A stretch of DNA of 64,000 nucleotides, taken from Kurthia zopfii (lineage in GTDB: Bacteria; Bacillota; Bacilli; Bacillales_A; Planococcaceae). The notes below the pieces were generated by a model. The model made no database searches. It was not told where the DNA came from and worked only from the letters and a program-made list of their open reading frames with translations. The position numbers and the translations under genes are program-made. The stretch's first letter is position 1. Each line of letters starts with the position of its first letter. Shown here piece by piece: positions 38,758 through 48,383 of this stretch. The DNA lies in the NCBI RefSeq assembly GCF_003143955.1, contig NZ_QFVS01000010.1, positions 1-64,000 on the forward strand, read 5' to 3'.

Positions 38758-40296
38758 TTGGAATATGTGATTGAGATGCTAGGAATCCGCAAACAGTTTG
38801 GGGATTTCGTGGCGAACGACAATATCACCCTTCAACTACAAAAAGGTGAGATCCATGCACTACTTGGTGAAAATGGAGCTGGTAAATCTACTTTAATGAA
38901 CGTGCTTTTCGGTTTATATCAACCAGAAGCTGGAGAAATTAAAGTAAACGGTAAAGAAGTTCAAATTACCGATCCTAACAAGGCAAATGACCTTGGCATT
39001 GGGATGGTTCACCAACACTTTATGTTAGTTGAAAATTTTACGGTGACAGAAAACATTATCTTAGGTAATGAAACAACTAAGATGGGTATGATCAACATTC
39101 GCAAAGCTGCGAAAAAAGTTCAAGCCTTATCTGAAAAGTATGGATTAGATGTTGATCCATATGCGAAAATCGAGGACATCTCAGTAGGGATGCAACAACG
39201 TGTTGAAATTTTAAAAACACTATATCGTGGAGCAGAAATTTTAATCTTCGATGAACCTACAGCATCTTTAACACCTCTTGAAATTGAAGAATTGATTCAA
39301 ATCATGAAGCGTTTAATCGCAGAAGGTAAATCAATTATTCTAATTACACACAAACTGAAAGAGATCATGGAAGTATCAGATCGTGTAACAATCATCCGTA
39401 AAGGTAAAGGGATTGGTACAGTAACAACTTCTGAAACGAACCCAGATCAACTTGCAGAAATGATGGTTGGTCGCCAAGTTGTATTCAAAACTGAAAAAAC
39501 TGAAGCGACACCAAAAGAGCCAGTTCTTCAAATTGAAGGCCTAACTGTAAAAGATAATCGTAATATCGAGCGCGTTAAAAATCTTAATCTTACCGTTCGT
39601 GCTGGTGAAATTGTTGGTATTGCAGGTATTGATGGTAATGGTCAATCCGAGCTAATCGAAGCAATTACCGGTCTTCGCAAGGCGTCATCAGGAACAATCG
39701 CCTTAAAAGGTAAGGATATTACAGGTTTAAAACCTCGTAAAATTACAGAATCAGGAATTGGACATATTCCACAAGATCGTCATAAGCATGGTTTAGTGCT
39801 AGATTTTCCAATCGGGCACAATATTGCGCTTCAAACGTACTATCAAAAACCAATTTCTAAAGGCGGCATTATCGACTATAAACAAGTAAATAAATTAGCA
39901 AAAGCAATTGTAGAAGAATATGATGTTCGCACGCCAGGTATTCATACTGAAGCTCGTGCATTATCAGGTGGTAATCAACAAAAAGCAATTATCGGTCGTG
40001 AAGTAAACCGTGATCCAGATTTATTAATTGCTGCGTTACCAACTCGTGGCCTTGATGTAGGTGCCATTGAATTTATTCATAGACGCTTAATCGAACAACG
40101 CAATAAAGGAAAAGCCGTTCTATTAATCTCATTCGAATTAGATGAAGTTATGAACGTGTCAGATAATATCGCGGTAATTTATGACGGTTCAATTATGGAC
40201 GTTGTAAAACCATACAAAACAACAGAACAAGAGCTTGGTCTACTAATGGCTGGACAGTCACTACATACTAAGCAAGATAAGGTAGGTGACGAATAG
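38758..40296 (+). CDS. nupO: Nucleoside ABC transporter, dual ATP-binding protein (NupO-like)
   Basis: Sugar/nucleoside-type ABC ATPase with two nucleotide-binding domains in one chain. The start is TTG 38758; the in-frame GTG at 38749 overlaps the ribosome binding site TGGAGGAG and is rejected, giving 512 aa. The first domain has GENGAGKST, SVGMQQRVEI and LIFDEPTASL. The second has a degenerate P-loop GIDGNGQSE and LSGGNQQKAI, with LLIAALPTRGLDVGA, as usual for the asymmetric family. The stop overlaps the next GTG. Confidence 0.92.
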   Translation: MEYVIEMLGIRKQFGDFVANDNITLQLQKGEIHALLGENGAGKSTLMNVLFGLYQPEAGEIKVNGKEVQITDPNKANDLGIGMVHQHFMLVENFTVTENIILGNETTKMGMINIRKAAKKVQALSEKYGLDVDPYAKIEDISVGMQQRVEILKTLYRGAEILIFDEPTASLTPLEIEELIQIMKRLIAEGKSIILITHKLKEIMEVSDRVTIIRKGKGIGTVTTSETNPDQLAEMMVGRQVVFKTEKTEATPKEPVLQIEGLTVKDNRNIERVKNLNLTVRAGEIVGIAGIDGNGQSELIEAITGLRKASSGTIALKGKDITGLKPRKITESGIGHIPQDRHKHGLVLDFPIGHNIALQTYYQKPISKGGIIDYKQVNKLAKAIVEEYDVRTPGIHTEARALSGGNQQKAIIGREVNRDPDLLIAALPTRGLDVGAIEFIHRRLIEQRNKGKAVLLISFELDEVMNVSDNIAVIYDGSIMDVVKPYKTTEQELGLLMAGQSLHTKQDKVGDE

Positions 40297-41366
40297 TGTC
40301 TAAAAAGTGGATTTCGGTATTAATACCAGTCATTTCAATTATTTTAGGCTTAATCGTTGGTGCAATCGTAATGCTTGCAACAGGTTTTAATCCAATTGAT
40401 GGTTATATCGCTCTTTGGAATGGTGTATTTGGAGATAGTTATAACTTAGGTGAGACAATTCGTGCAATCACTCCTTATGTATTTGCCGGTTTAGCAGTAG
40501 CCTTCGCATTCCGTACAGGTATGTTCAACATTGGTGTTGAAGGTCAGTTAATCATGGGGTGGTTAGCTGCCGCATACGTAGGTTATGCATGGGATCTACC
40601 AAATGGTATTCACGCAGCCGTAGCAATCATTGCTGCAGCGGTAGCCGGTGGACTTTGGGCATTCATCCCAGGTCTTCTAAAAGCAAAATTACAAGTACAT
40701 GAAGTTATCGTTACAATTATGATGAACTACATTGCACTTCACGTTGCCAACGCAACAATCAATTACTTATCTGATGGTAAAGAAAAAACAGAAACGATCA
40801 AAGAATCAGCTTCACTTACTTCTAACTTCTTGGGTGAGTTAACAGATTTCTCTCGTTTACACTGGGGTTTCGTAATCGCATTAGCAGCAGTAATTGTTAT
40901 GTGGTTTATCTTACAAAAAACAACTCGTGGTTATGAGTTAAAAGCAGTAGGTTTCAACAAAAATGCTGCTGAATATTCAGGCATGAATGTTAAGAAAAAC
41001 ATCATTCTTGCAATGGTAATTTCAGGTGCTTTTGCCGGTCTAGGTGGAGCAATGGAAGCATTAGGAACATTCGGCAACATCATGAAAATGACAGCATTCT
41101 CTGGTATTGGTTTTGACGGAATCGCAGTAGCTTTACTAGGTGCAAACCAACCATTCGGTGTTCTTTTAGGTGCAATCTTATTCGGTTCACTAAAAAATGG
41201 TGGACTGAATATGCCAAACGAAGCTGGTATTCCAGACGAAATCGTATCAATCGTAATCGCATTGATTGTATTCTTCGTTGCATCTGGTTACATCATCCAA
41301 TTAGTGCTTACTAAAATGGGTAAAAAGAATAAAAAGAACAATAAGAACGTAAAGGGGGAAGAATAA
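40296..41366 (+). CDS. nupP: Nucleoside ABC transporter permease (NupP-like)
   Basis: The 356-aa integral membrane protein belongs to the BPD_transp_2 family, with about eight to ten helices and the motif AFRTGMFNIGVEGQLIMG near residues 65-85. GTG start overlapping the nupO stop (TAGTG). A basic, Lys/Asn-rich cytosolic tail ends the chain. It pairs with the following permease. Confidence 0.92.
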   Translation: MSKKWISVLIPVISIILGLIVGAIVMLATGFNPIDGYIALWNGVFGDSYNLGETIRAITPYVFAGLAVAFAFRTGMFNIGVEGQLIMGWLAAAYVGYAWDLPNGIHAAVAIIAAAVAGGLWAFIPGLLKAKLQVHEVIVTIMMNYIALHVANATINYLSDGKEKTETIKESASLTSNFLGELTDFSRLHWGFVIALAAVIVMWFILQKTTRGYELKAVGFNKNAAEYSGMNVKKNIILAMVISGAFAGLGGAMEALGTFGNIMKMTAFSGIGFDGIAVALLGANQPFGVLLGAILFGSLKNGGLNMPNEAGIPDEIVSIVIALIVFFVASGYIIQLVLTKMGKKNKKNNKNVKGEE

Positions 41367-41367
41367 T

Positions 41368-42327
41368 ATGAGCTTTTTAGATGTCTTGCAGTTCATAATT
41401 CCCGCTGCGATTTTATACGCTTCTCCATTAATAATCACTGCAATTGGTGGTGTCTTCACAGAACGTGCAGGTGTTGTAAACATCGGTCTTGAAGGTATTA
41501 TGATTATGGGTGCTTTTATCAGTATTGTCATCAACTTAACTTTTGCTGACCAGCTTGGCTCATGGGCTCCATGGGTAGGTTTAGCAGTAGCGATGTTTGT
41601 AGGTATTGTATTCTCATTAATCCTTGCAGTTGCGGCAGTATCATTACGTGCAGACCAAACTGTAACAGGGGTTGCCTTAAATATGTTAGGTTTAGCAGTT
41701 GCAGTATTTGCTACTAAACTTTTATATGATAAAGGTCAAACAGACTCAATTAACGAACGTTTTTCTCGTTTCGATGTACCCGGATTAAGTGAAATTCCAG
41801 TCATCGGTAAAATGTTCTTCACAGATGTATATGGCACTTCAATTTTAGCAATTGGTGTTGCCATTCTAGCTTGGTTTGTACTTTTCAAAACACCATTTGG
41901 CTTACGATTACGTTCAGTAGGTGAGCACCCAATGGCGGCTGATACTATGGGTATTAAAGTAGCTCGTACTCGTTACTACGCAGTAATGATTTCAGGTGCT
42001 TTAGGTGGTATTGGTGGTGCAATCTACGCTCAAGCAATCGCAGGTAACTTCAGCGCTGGTACAATCAGTGGTCAAGGTTTCATGGCAATTGCAGCAATGA
42101 TCTTCGGTAAATGGCATCCACTTGGTGCTTTAGGAGCTGCGCTATTCTTCGGTTTAGCACAATCACTAAGTATTGTAGGTGCAACAATCCCTTACGTAAA
42201 AGAAGTACCAGAATTTGTACTTCTTGCGTTACCATATGTATTAACAATTCTTGCACTTGCAGGATTTGTTGGTAAAGCCTCAGCTCCAAAAGCTTCAGGT
42301 AAACCATATATTAAAGGAAAACGATAA
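41368..42327 (+). CDS. nupQ: Nucleoside ABC transporter permease (NupQ-like)
   Basis: Second BPD_transp_2 permease, 319 aa, with FTERAGVVNIGLEGIMIMGAF near the N-terminus, the counterpart of the nupP motif. It starts right after nupP (ribosome binding site AAGGGGGAAG inside nupP). A C-terminal Lys-rich tail ends the protein. The operon closes with the terminator at 42340. Confidence 0.92.
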   Translation: MSFLDVLQFIIPAAILYASPLIITAIGGVFTERAGVVNIGLEGIMIMGAFISIVINLTFADQLGSWAPWVGLAVAMFVGIVFSLILAVAAVSLRADQTVTGVALNMLGLAVAVFATKLLYDKGQTDSINERFSRFDVPGLSEIPVIGKMFFTDVYGTSILAIGVAILAWFVLFKTPFGLRLRSVGEHPMAADTMGIKVARTRYYAVMISGALGGIGGAIYAQAIAGNFSAGTISGQGFMAIAAMIFGKWHPLGALGAALFFGLAQSLSIVGATIPYVKEVPEFVLLALPYVLTILALAGFVGKASAPKASGKPYIKGKR

Positions 42328-42339
42328 AATTCATAAAAG

Positions 42340-42374
42340 ATTGGTTACTCTTACTTAGAGTGACCAATTTTTTT
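42340..42374 (+). terminator. Terminator after nupQ
   Basis: ATTGGTTACTC and GAGTGACCAAT form an 11-bp stem with one T-G pair, followed by T7. Its right arm abuts the decayed IS remnant, so part of it may be IS-derived. Confidence 0.88.
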
Positions 42375-42375
42375 A

Positions 42376-42863
42376 ATTCATCCCAGATGTAAACTAAACT
42401 TTTTTGTACTTGATTACTAATCGTATTTTGGCTGTAAATCAATCGAATCGTTTATAGGCATATGCATTGCGTTTCATAGCTTTTGTTTTGTTATTAGTGC
42501 CATTCGAAAAGCCACTTGAGTAACCAGAAGCAAAACTTTTTAGTATTTCTATCTGCCAGCTTTTCATTGTTTAAATGGCAGATGGACAAGAATGAGGGAT
42601 CTCAATATAAAGGCATACTTCCCTCAATTTTTCGATTTTTTTGTGATTGAAATATCTCTTAATCCTAGAATATTCATGTAGCACAGTTAAGCCTTTTTTA
42701 GCATATAGCGTTTGGAGCTAGACAGAGAAAGAAAAGTGAAAAACGCTTGTTCATATACGAGGGTACTGCAAGGTTTGAAAGGTTGGTTTACATCTGGAAT
42801 GAATAAAAAAGGTGATTGAAATCGAAAAACCAATTTCATTCACTCCACCATTTGACACATAGC
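42376..42863 (-). mobile_element. Decayed, internally deleted ISL3-family element
   Basis: Two inverted copies of GTTTACATCTGGRATGAAT (42376-42394 and 42786-42804, 18 of 19 identical) flank a transposase 3' fragment on the minus strand. At the right edge, ATTTGACACATAGC (42850-42863) resembles the ISL3-type terminus ATTTGACAAAGAGCC seen at 112-126. Complete ISL3 elements are about 1.3-1.6 kb, so roughly two thirds are missing. The region holds no intact gene. Confidence 0.65.
42439..42567 (-). pseudogene. ISL3-family transposase, C-terminal remnant
   Basis: Minus-strand translation after a stop reads MKSWQIEILKSF, then SGFSNGTNNKTKAMKRNAY, then AYKRFD and a stop. This matches my knowledge of IS204/IS1001/IS1165-type transposase ends (YSNGFTEGTNNKIKVLKR.. 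type). The catalytic Glu of that motif is replaced by Asn (SNGTNN). In-frame stops lie upstream, so no functional enzyme is possible. Confidence 0.7.
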
Positions 42864-42865
42864 TA

Positions 42866-43115
42866 ATCAAATAATGAAAATCGGTGTGAGGGAGAAAAGT
42901 CGTTCGTTTTCATGCGCTTTTTAGTAGGGATTTCGTTTATGGAATAGTTTAATGTGAAAAGAATAATTATACGGAATTTTCAATAATTTAATAAGAAGTG
43001 TTTACAGCATATAAATGTTGGCAAATAGCTTTATTTCGTGGCTGATTAGTTGCCAAATGGTGAATTGCAAAGGTATGATTGTAATAGAGCTTTAATTGAT
43101 GACAGGAGGGTTTTC
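42866..43115 (+). other. Gene-free region before ymfF
   Basis: About 250 bp with no coding frame. It contains the promoter for ymfF at its end (43050-43079) and AT-rich sequence. Together with the IS remnant it makes the largest gene-free stretch in the window (42328-43115). Confidence 0.6.
43050..43079 (+). promoter_or_regulatory. Promoter for the ymfF operon
   Basis: TTGCCA (43050-43055), 18-bp spacer, TATGAT (43074-43079), about 37 bp before the ymfF ATG. Confidence 0.55.
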
Positions 43116-44381
43116 ATGTTTAACACAACAGAGATTGCAAAAGGTGTTAACGTATATACACGTAAGACGGATCAATTCAAAACAGTGAATTTTTCTATCA
43201 AATTTAAAAAAGAACTTCTTAAAGAGGATACAGCGTTACGAACAGTTTTAACGAATGTTCTTCAACATAGTAATGAGCAGTTTAAAACAGCAGCTGAGAT
43301 GAGAATGTACTTAGATGATTTATATGGTACGGTTCTTTATTTAGATACGACTAAAAAAGGAAATGAATATATTACATTACTTAATGTAGAAACGGTAAAT
43401 GATCATTTCTTAAAAGATGCAGATGTATTGAATAAAGTGTTAGAACTTATGCATACCGTTTTATTCAATCCGAACTTTACAGATGGTCTATTCCAATCAA
43501 CAATCGTAGAGCGTGAAAAAGCGATGGTTATTGACCGTATTCAATCTGTATTTGACGAAAAATCTCGTTATGCGCAAGTGAAGTTACAACAATTATTCAG
43601 ACCGAATCATCCAGCTTCTACAGGAGTGAACGGTACTGTTGAGCTTGTTGAAGCCATTACACTAGAAGCTTTAAAACAAGCATATGAAGAATTATTAGCG
43701 AATGACTTTATCGATATTTTTGTAGTAGGAGATATTGATGAGGATGAAATGGTTCGTTCATTGAAAAAATATTTACCATTTACTGATCGTAAAGATGAAT
43801 ACAAAAAAGTAGCAGTTGAAGATACAACACCTGTTACAGATTACCGTAAAGAACAAGTTGAGATGCGCCAAGCGAAATTACATATCGGTTATAAAGCGCC
43901 GGTTAGATTTAATGATGAAGAATTTTTCACTATGCAAATCTTTAATGGTATTTTCGGTGGTTATCCGCATGCCAAATTGTTTACAAATGTACGTGAGAAG
44001 GAATCATTAGCATATTATTGCGGTAGCTCATATTCATCTCAATATGGTGTTATGTATGTTACTTCAGGCATCGAAGCAGAGAATGAGGAAAAAGCACTTC
44101 GTTTAATCGATGAGCAGTTAGAAGCGATTCAAAACGGTGAAATTACTGATTTAGAATTGATTCAAACGAAAGCAATGTTAAAAAATCAATTAACGGAAGC
44201 TCTTGATTCTGCTAGAGGACAAATCGAAATCTACGATCAATACCGTGAATTACCGATTCCATTTACAATTGCAGCACTTAGCGAGAAATGGGATGCAGTG
44301 ACGAAGGAAGATGTAGCAGCAGTAGCTAAGAAAGTACAGCGTGAAACGGTATTCTTCTTAACTGGAACGGAGGAAGTTTAA
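43116..44381 (+). CDS. ymfF: M16-family protein without zinc motif (YmfF-like)
   Basis: 421-aa M16B peptidase-fold protein; ATG 43116 is chosen from ACAGGAGGG at 43103-43109, and the longer frame from TTG 43050 overlaps the promoter. At the place of the HxxEH motif it reads VLQHSNEQF, so two zinc ligands are missing and it is probably non-catalytic. The C-terminal half has the R/Y-type motif FTNVREKESLAYYCGSSY. With the downstream HFLEH-containing partner it likely forms a heterodimer, as for bacterial M16B pairs. Confidence 0.9.
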   Translation: MFNTTEIAKGVNVYTRKTDQFKTVNFSIKFKKELLKEDTALRTVLTNVLQHSNEQFKTAAEMRMYLDDLYGTVLYLDTTKKGNEYITLLNVETVNDHFLKDADVLNKVLELMHTVLFNPNFTDGLFQSTIVEREKAMVIDRIQSVFDEKSRYAQVKLQQLFRPNHPASTGVNGTVELVEAITLEALKQAYEELLANDFIDIFVVGDIDEDEMVRSLKKYLPFTDRKDEYKKVAVEDTTPVTDYRKEQVEMRQAKLHIGYKAPVRFNDEEFFTMQIFNGIFGGYPHAKLFTNVREKESLAYYCGSSYSSQYGVMYVTSGIEAENEEKALRLIDEQLEAIQNGEITDLELIQTKAMLKNQLTEALDSARGQIEIYDQYRELPIPFTIAALSEKWDAVTKEDVAAVAKKVQRETVFFLTGTEEV

Positions 44382-44382
44382 T

Positions 44383-45681
44383 ATGCAAAAAGTACAATTT
44401 GATCAATTAGGCGAAGAATTATATTATGAAAAACTTGAAAATGGTTTAGATGTCTATATTTTACCGAAAAAAGGATTTTCTAAAACATTTGTTACGTTTA
44501 CGACTAAGTACGGTTCAATCGATCGCACATTCGTACCAATCGGTGAAAAAGAGCCGATTACTGTTCCGGACGGTATCGCACACTTCTTAGAACATAAAAT
44601 GTTTGAAAAAGAAGATGGCGACGTGTTCCAAAAATTCTCTCAATACGGTGCTTCTGCGAATGCATTTACATCATTCACACGTACTGCGTATTTATTCTCA
44701 GCGACGAATCATATTTATGAAAGCACAACTACTTTATTAGACTTCGTGCAACAACCTTACTTTACGGAGCAAACAGTTAATAAGGAAAAAGGAATTATTG
44801 GTCAAGAGATTACGATGTATGATGACCAACCTGATTGGCGTGCATTTTTCGGCTCAATCGAGAATTTATATGAGAAACACCCAGTAAATATCGATATTGC
44901 GGGTACTGTTGAGTCAATTGATGGTATTACAGCCGACCATTTATATACTTGCTACAACACTTTCTACCATCCTTCGAATATGTTGTTATTCGCAATTGGT
45001 TCAGTAGATCCTGAGCAAATGATGGCTCATATTCGTGAAAATCAATCTCAAAAAACTTTCCCCGAAGCGACGGAGATTGAACGAATTGAAGTAGATGAAC
45101 CTTTAGAAGCCTACCGCAAATCAAATGAATTACGTATGGATATTCAAAAGAAAAAAGCTTATGTATCATTTAAGTCGAGAGAAACTCAAATTCAAGGGCG
45201 CGAAATGTTGAAACATGAGTTAGCGATTCAGCTTGCATTAGACTTAATGTATGGTCGTTCTTCAGAATTCTATGAAGATATGTATGAAAAAGGCTGGATT
45301 GATGAGTCTTACTCTTACGACTTTTCATTAGAAAAAGGTTTCGGTTTTGCGATGGTTGGTTCGGATACGCAAGAACCTGAAAAACTTGAGTTAGCGATCA
45401 AAGAAGTAATGAATCAATCTGCTATTGAGTTACCATTTGACCAAGAAATGTTAGAACGTGTGAAACGCCGTAAAATCGGTTTCTTCCTACGTGCATTAAA
45501 CTCAATCGAATTTATTGCCAATCAGTTCACGCGTTACCAATTTAATGATATGAACTTATTTGATGCAGTTCCTGTCATTGAAGAATTGACGATTGAAGAT
45601 GTCAAAGAAGCGATGAAATCAATTCAAGGCGAATCACAACAAGCAATCTTCACGGTATTGCCTTTGAAAGAACAAGCCTAA
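44383..45681 (+). CDS. ymfH: M16-family zinc peptidase (YmfH-like)
   Basis: 432-aa catalytic partner of the preceding protein. The inverted zinc motif is HFLEH at residues 67-71 (H67, E70, H71) followed by KMFEKEDGD, and EKGIIGQEITMYDD supplies the third ligand region. It starts two bases after the ymfF stop, with GGAGGAAG inside ymfF. Substrate not known. Confidence 0.92.
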   Translation: MQKVQFDQLGEELYYEKLENGLDVYILPKKGFSKTFVTFTTKYGSIDRTFVPIGEKEPITVPDGIAHFLEHKMFEKEDGDVFQKFSQYGASANAFTSFTRTAYLFSATNHIYESTTTLLDFVQQPYFTEQTVNKEKGIIGQEITMYDDQPDWRAFFGSIENLYEKHPVNIDIAGTVESIDGITADHLYTCYNTFYHPSNMLLFAIGSVDPEQMMAHIRENQSQKTFPEATEIERIEVDEPLEAYRKSNELRMDIQKKKAYVSFKSRETQIQGREMLKHELAIQLALDLMYGRSSEFYEDMYEKGWIDESYSYDFSLEKGFGFAMVGSDTQEPEKLELAIKEVMNQSAIELPFDQEMLERVKRRKIGFFLRALNSIEFIANQFTRYQFNDMNLFDAVPVIEELTIEDVKEAMKSIQGESQQAIFTVLPLKEQA

Positions 45682-46415
45682 TGATTTCTAAAAAGTTTTG
45701 TTTAGTACTAGGGGCTTCTGGAGCGATTGGTTCTGCCATTGCAAAGGACTTAGCAAATGATGGTTGGTCACTTTATTTACAATTTAATCAAAATGACAAG
45801 CCTGTTAAGGAATTATTACTTCAACTTGAAGTAGAGTTCCCGAATCAAGAGTTCATGCTCGTACAAGCAAATATGATGGACGGGGCTGCTGCTGAAAAAA
45901 TAGCAGCTTCAGTCTTTTCATTACAAGCGATTGTTGTGGCAAGTGGTCAGTCATTGTATAAATTAATTGATGATACGACACCTGAAGATATGCAAGCTCT
46001 ATGGAAAGTGCATGTGCAAACACCGATTGAATTAATTTCAAAACTTGCGCCAAAACTTCGCAAAAACAAAGTATCGTATGTGACGATGATTGGTTCAATT
46101 TGGGGAGAAGCAGGCGGTGCAGGTGAAGTAGTCTATTCAACTGTCAAAGGTGCGATTCATGCTTTCGTAAAAGCATATGCGCAAGAAGTTGCTTATAACG
46201 GCATTCATGTAAATGCAGTAGCACCAGGTTTAATTAATACGAAGATGAATGGACATTTATCCGAAGAAGAGTTTCGCATTCTATTAGAAGAAATTCCGAT
46301 GGAGCGAGCAGGTAAGCCAGAAGAAGTTGCTCATTTAGTAAACTTTCTACAATCAGGCAAAGCGGATTATATGACGGGCCAAATTTTACGACTTAATGGC
46401 GGCTGGTATATATAA
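45681..46415 (+). CDS. ymfI: SDR reductase YmfI (EF-P 5-aminopentanone reductase)
   Basis: 244-aa short-chain dehydrogenase/reductase. B. subtilis YmfI reduces 5-aminopentanone on Lys32 of EF-P to the 5-aminopentanol form. Visible are the cofactor motif GASGAIGSAIA near residues 10-20 and the catalytic YxxxK in VYSTVKGAIHAF, with the Ser of MIGSIW. The ATG overlaps the ymfH stop (TAATG). Confidence 0.85.
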   Translation: MISKKFCLVLGASGAIGSAIAKDLANDGWSLYLQFNQNDKPVKELLLQLEVEFPNQEFMLVQANMMDGAAAEKIAASVFSLQAIVVASGQSLYKLIDDTTPEDMQALWKVHVQTPIELISKLAPKLRKNKVSYVTMIGSIWGEAGGAGEVVYSTVKGAIHAFVKAYAQEVAYNGIHVNAVAPGLINTKMNGHLSEEEFRILLEEIPMERAGKPEEVAHLVNFLQSGKADYMTGQILRLNGGWYI

Positions 46416-46426
46416 ATAATTTCCCG

Positions 46427-46455
46427 GGGAATAGTGACAAATCGTCATTATTCCC
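46427..46455 (+). terminator. Hairpin after ymfI
   Basis: GGGAATAGTGAC and GTCATTATTCCC form a 12-bp stem (one G-U) with an AAATC loop. No T-run follows (TGTCATTATG), so it is a weak terminator or an mRNA 3'-end stabiliser. Confidence 0.6.
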
Positions 46456-46595
46456 TGTCATTATGAGTACAATTGTAAAAAATTATATATTAATACACCT
46501 AGTTACCTTTTACCTCTTTAAAAATATGGTGAAATCAGCTATTATGGAACATAGAAATGTTTTATTCGTCGGTATAATAGAAGGGATCGTTGTAT

Positions 46596-47393
46596 GTGAA
46601 AGAATGGTATTTTGAATACGAAATTCAAATCAATCGTCCGGGATTATTAGGTGATATTTCTTCACTACTAGGTATGTTACGTGTCAATATTGTAACCATT
46701 AACGGTGTGGATAAAGTTCGTCGTGGGATGCTTTTAAGAGCTGAAAGGGAAGAACAAATCGAGCGCTTCATGAACATTGTGTCAATTATGGAAATGATTA
46801 AAGTAACGAAATTTAGAATACCAACTACGAGAGACAGATTAGCAATTCGTCATGGACGTTACATACAGAGGGAAGCAGATGAAAAGAAAACTTTTCGTTT
46901 TGTTCGTGATGAATTAGGAATTCTTGTAGATTTTATGGCAGAGCTTTTTAAAAAAGAAGGCCATAAATTAATTGGTATTAGAGGAATGCCACGAGTAGGT
47001 AAAACAGAATCAATCGTAGCTTCAAGTGTTTGTGCGAATAAAAAATGGTTATTTGTTTCTTCAACAATGATTAAGCAAACTGCTAGAAATCGCCTACATG
47101 GTGATGAGTACGGTGATCAAAATATTTTCGTATTAGATGGTGCGGTAACACGACGCTCAAGCGATGAGCAACATCATCAATTAGTACGTGAAATCATGAA
47201 TTTACCTACGATTAAAGTAGTCGAACATCCGGATATATTTGTACAACATTCGGAATATGCAATTGAGGATTTCGATTATATTATCGAATTAAGACATCAT
47301 CCAGATGAAGAAATCACATATGAACGTTTGGAGAGAGAAAATTCTTTCCAAGATTCTGATGGTTTCGGTGGTTTTGGAGGATTTAATTTTTAA
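46596..47393 (+). CDS. ymfK: DUF3388 protein YmfK
   Basis: 265-aa conserved protein of unknown role between ymfI and the RodZ-like gene. An ACT-like N-terminus (EWYFEYEIQINRPGLLGDISSLLGML, residues 3-28) is followed by a P-loop-like GMPRVGKTES near residue 128, and the C-terminus is FGGFGGFNF. GTG 46596 is preferred because AAGGGAT (46581-46587) is then about 9 bases away; TTG 46590 is also in frame. Confidence 0.85.
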   Translation: MKEWYFEYEIQINRPGLLGDISSLLGMLRVNIVTINGVDKVRRGMLLRAEREEQIERFMNIVSIMEMIKVTKFRIPTTRDRLAIRHGRYIQREADEKKTFRFVRDELGILVDFMAELFKKEGHKLIGIRGMPRVGKTESIVASSVCANKKWLFVSSTMIKQTARNRLHGDEYGDQNIFVLDGAVTRRSSDEQHHQLVREIMNLPTIKVVEHPDIFVQHSEYAIEDFDYIIELRHHPDEEITYERLERENSFQDSDGFGGFGGFNF

Positions 47394-47414
47394 TAATTAG
47401 GTAGGTGTGTGTAA

Positions 47415-48299
47415 TTGACGGAATTAGGAAATCGTTTGAAAGAAGCAAGGTTATCTAAAGGTTTTAGTCTGGATGATTTACAAGAAAAAACGAAGATTCA
47501 AAAAAGGTATTTATCTGCAATTGAGGAAGGTAACTACGCAGTAATGCCAGGTACTTTCTACGTTCGAGCATTTATTAAACAATACGCAGAAGCAGTTGAT
47601 TTAGATGCGCATGAATTGCTAGAAACATACAAATCTGAACTACCTACTTCTAAGGTTGCAGAAACGCTAGGAACTGGTGCAACAATTGAACAAGGTAGTC
47701 AATCGACTAGACGAACTACAGTGGCGAAATCGATGGGACAAAGCAAGAAGTTCTCAGAAGTAATGCCAAAATTCGTCGTTGCATTATTTATTATTATTGC
47801 TGTAGCTGTAGCTGCTTTCTTAATGTTAAAACAACCGGATAACAATGGGGTTGAGGATCAAAAAGAACCAGCGAAAACTCAGGAAAATTCAAGCGTTGCA
47901 AAAGATCCGGAAAAACCGGCTAAAGAAGAACCAAAGAAAGAAACACCTAAAAAAGAAGAAGCAACTCAAAAACTTTCTAAAGGTGAAGTTGGTTCTGACG
48001 GTGTCACTACAACATACACATTATCAAAAACAGCTGATTTCAAAATCCGTGTAGACGTTACAGGCGATAACTGGATTGGTCTTACAGATGAATCTGGCGC
48101 TACGATTGGTGAATCAGGTATGTTCTCTGCAGGCGATAAAATAGAAGCAGATGCAAAAGATAAGAAAAGTGTTCGTATTCGACTTGGAGCCGCTGCAAAT
48201 GGTAAAATATTTGTAAACGGAAAAGAAGTGAAGCTGGTTACACCAGTTACAGAACAAACGACTCAAAATATCGTTATTAAATTAGCTGAAAAAGAGTAA
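47415..48299 (+). CDS. ymfM: RodZ-like helix-turn-helix membrane protein (YmfM)
   Basis: 294-aa bitopic protein linking MreB-type cytoskeleton and wall synthesis in the RodZ family. It has a Cro/CI HTH_25 domain (residues 4-70, LGNRLKEARLSKGFSLDDLQ), one membrane helix near 118-138 (VVALFIIIAVAVAAFLML), a Lys/Glu/Pro linker, and a C-terminal DUF4115 beta domain. The start is TTG 47415 after AGGTAGGTG. Confidence 0.9.
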   Translation: MTELGNRLKEARLSKGFSLDDLQEKTKIQKRYLSAIEEGNYAVMPGTFYVRAFIKQYAEAVDLDAHELLETYKSELPTSKVAETLGTGATIEQGSQSTRRTTVAKSMGQSKKFSEVMPKFVVALFIIIAVAVAAFLMLKQPDNNGVEDQKEPAKTQENSSVAKDPEKPAKEEPKKETPKKEEATQKLSKGEVGSDGVTTTYTLSKTADFKIRVDVTGDNWIGLTDESGATIGESGMFSAGDKIEADAKDKKSVRIRLGAAANGKIFVNGKEVKLVTPVTEQTTQNIVIKLAEKE

Positions 48300-48303
48300 A
48301 GAT

Positions 48304-48344
48304 AGCCCCATATGAGATGGAAGTATTTTCATCTCATGTGGGCT
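48304..48344 (+). terminator. Hairpin after ymfM
   Basis: AGCCCCATATGAGATG and CATCTCATGTGGGCT make a long stem; the tail AATCTATTATATTTT is only partly T-rich. Confidence 0.65.
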
Positions 48345-48383
48345 AATCTATTATATTTTCAACTTTAAAAGGGTGGAAAACAC

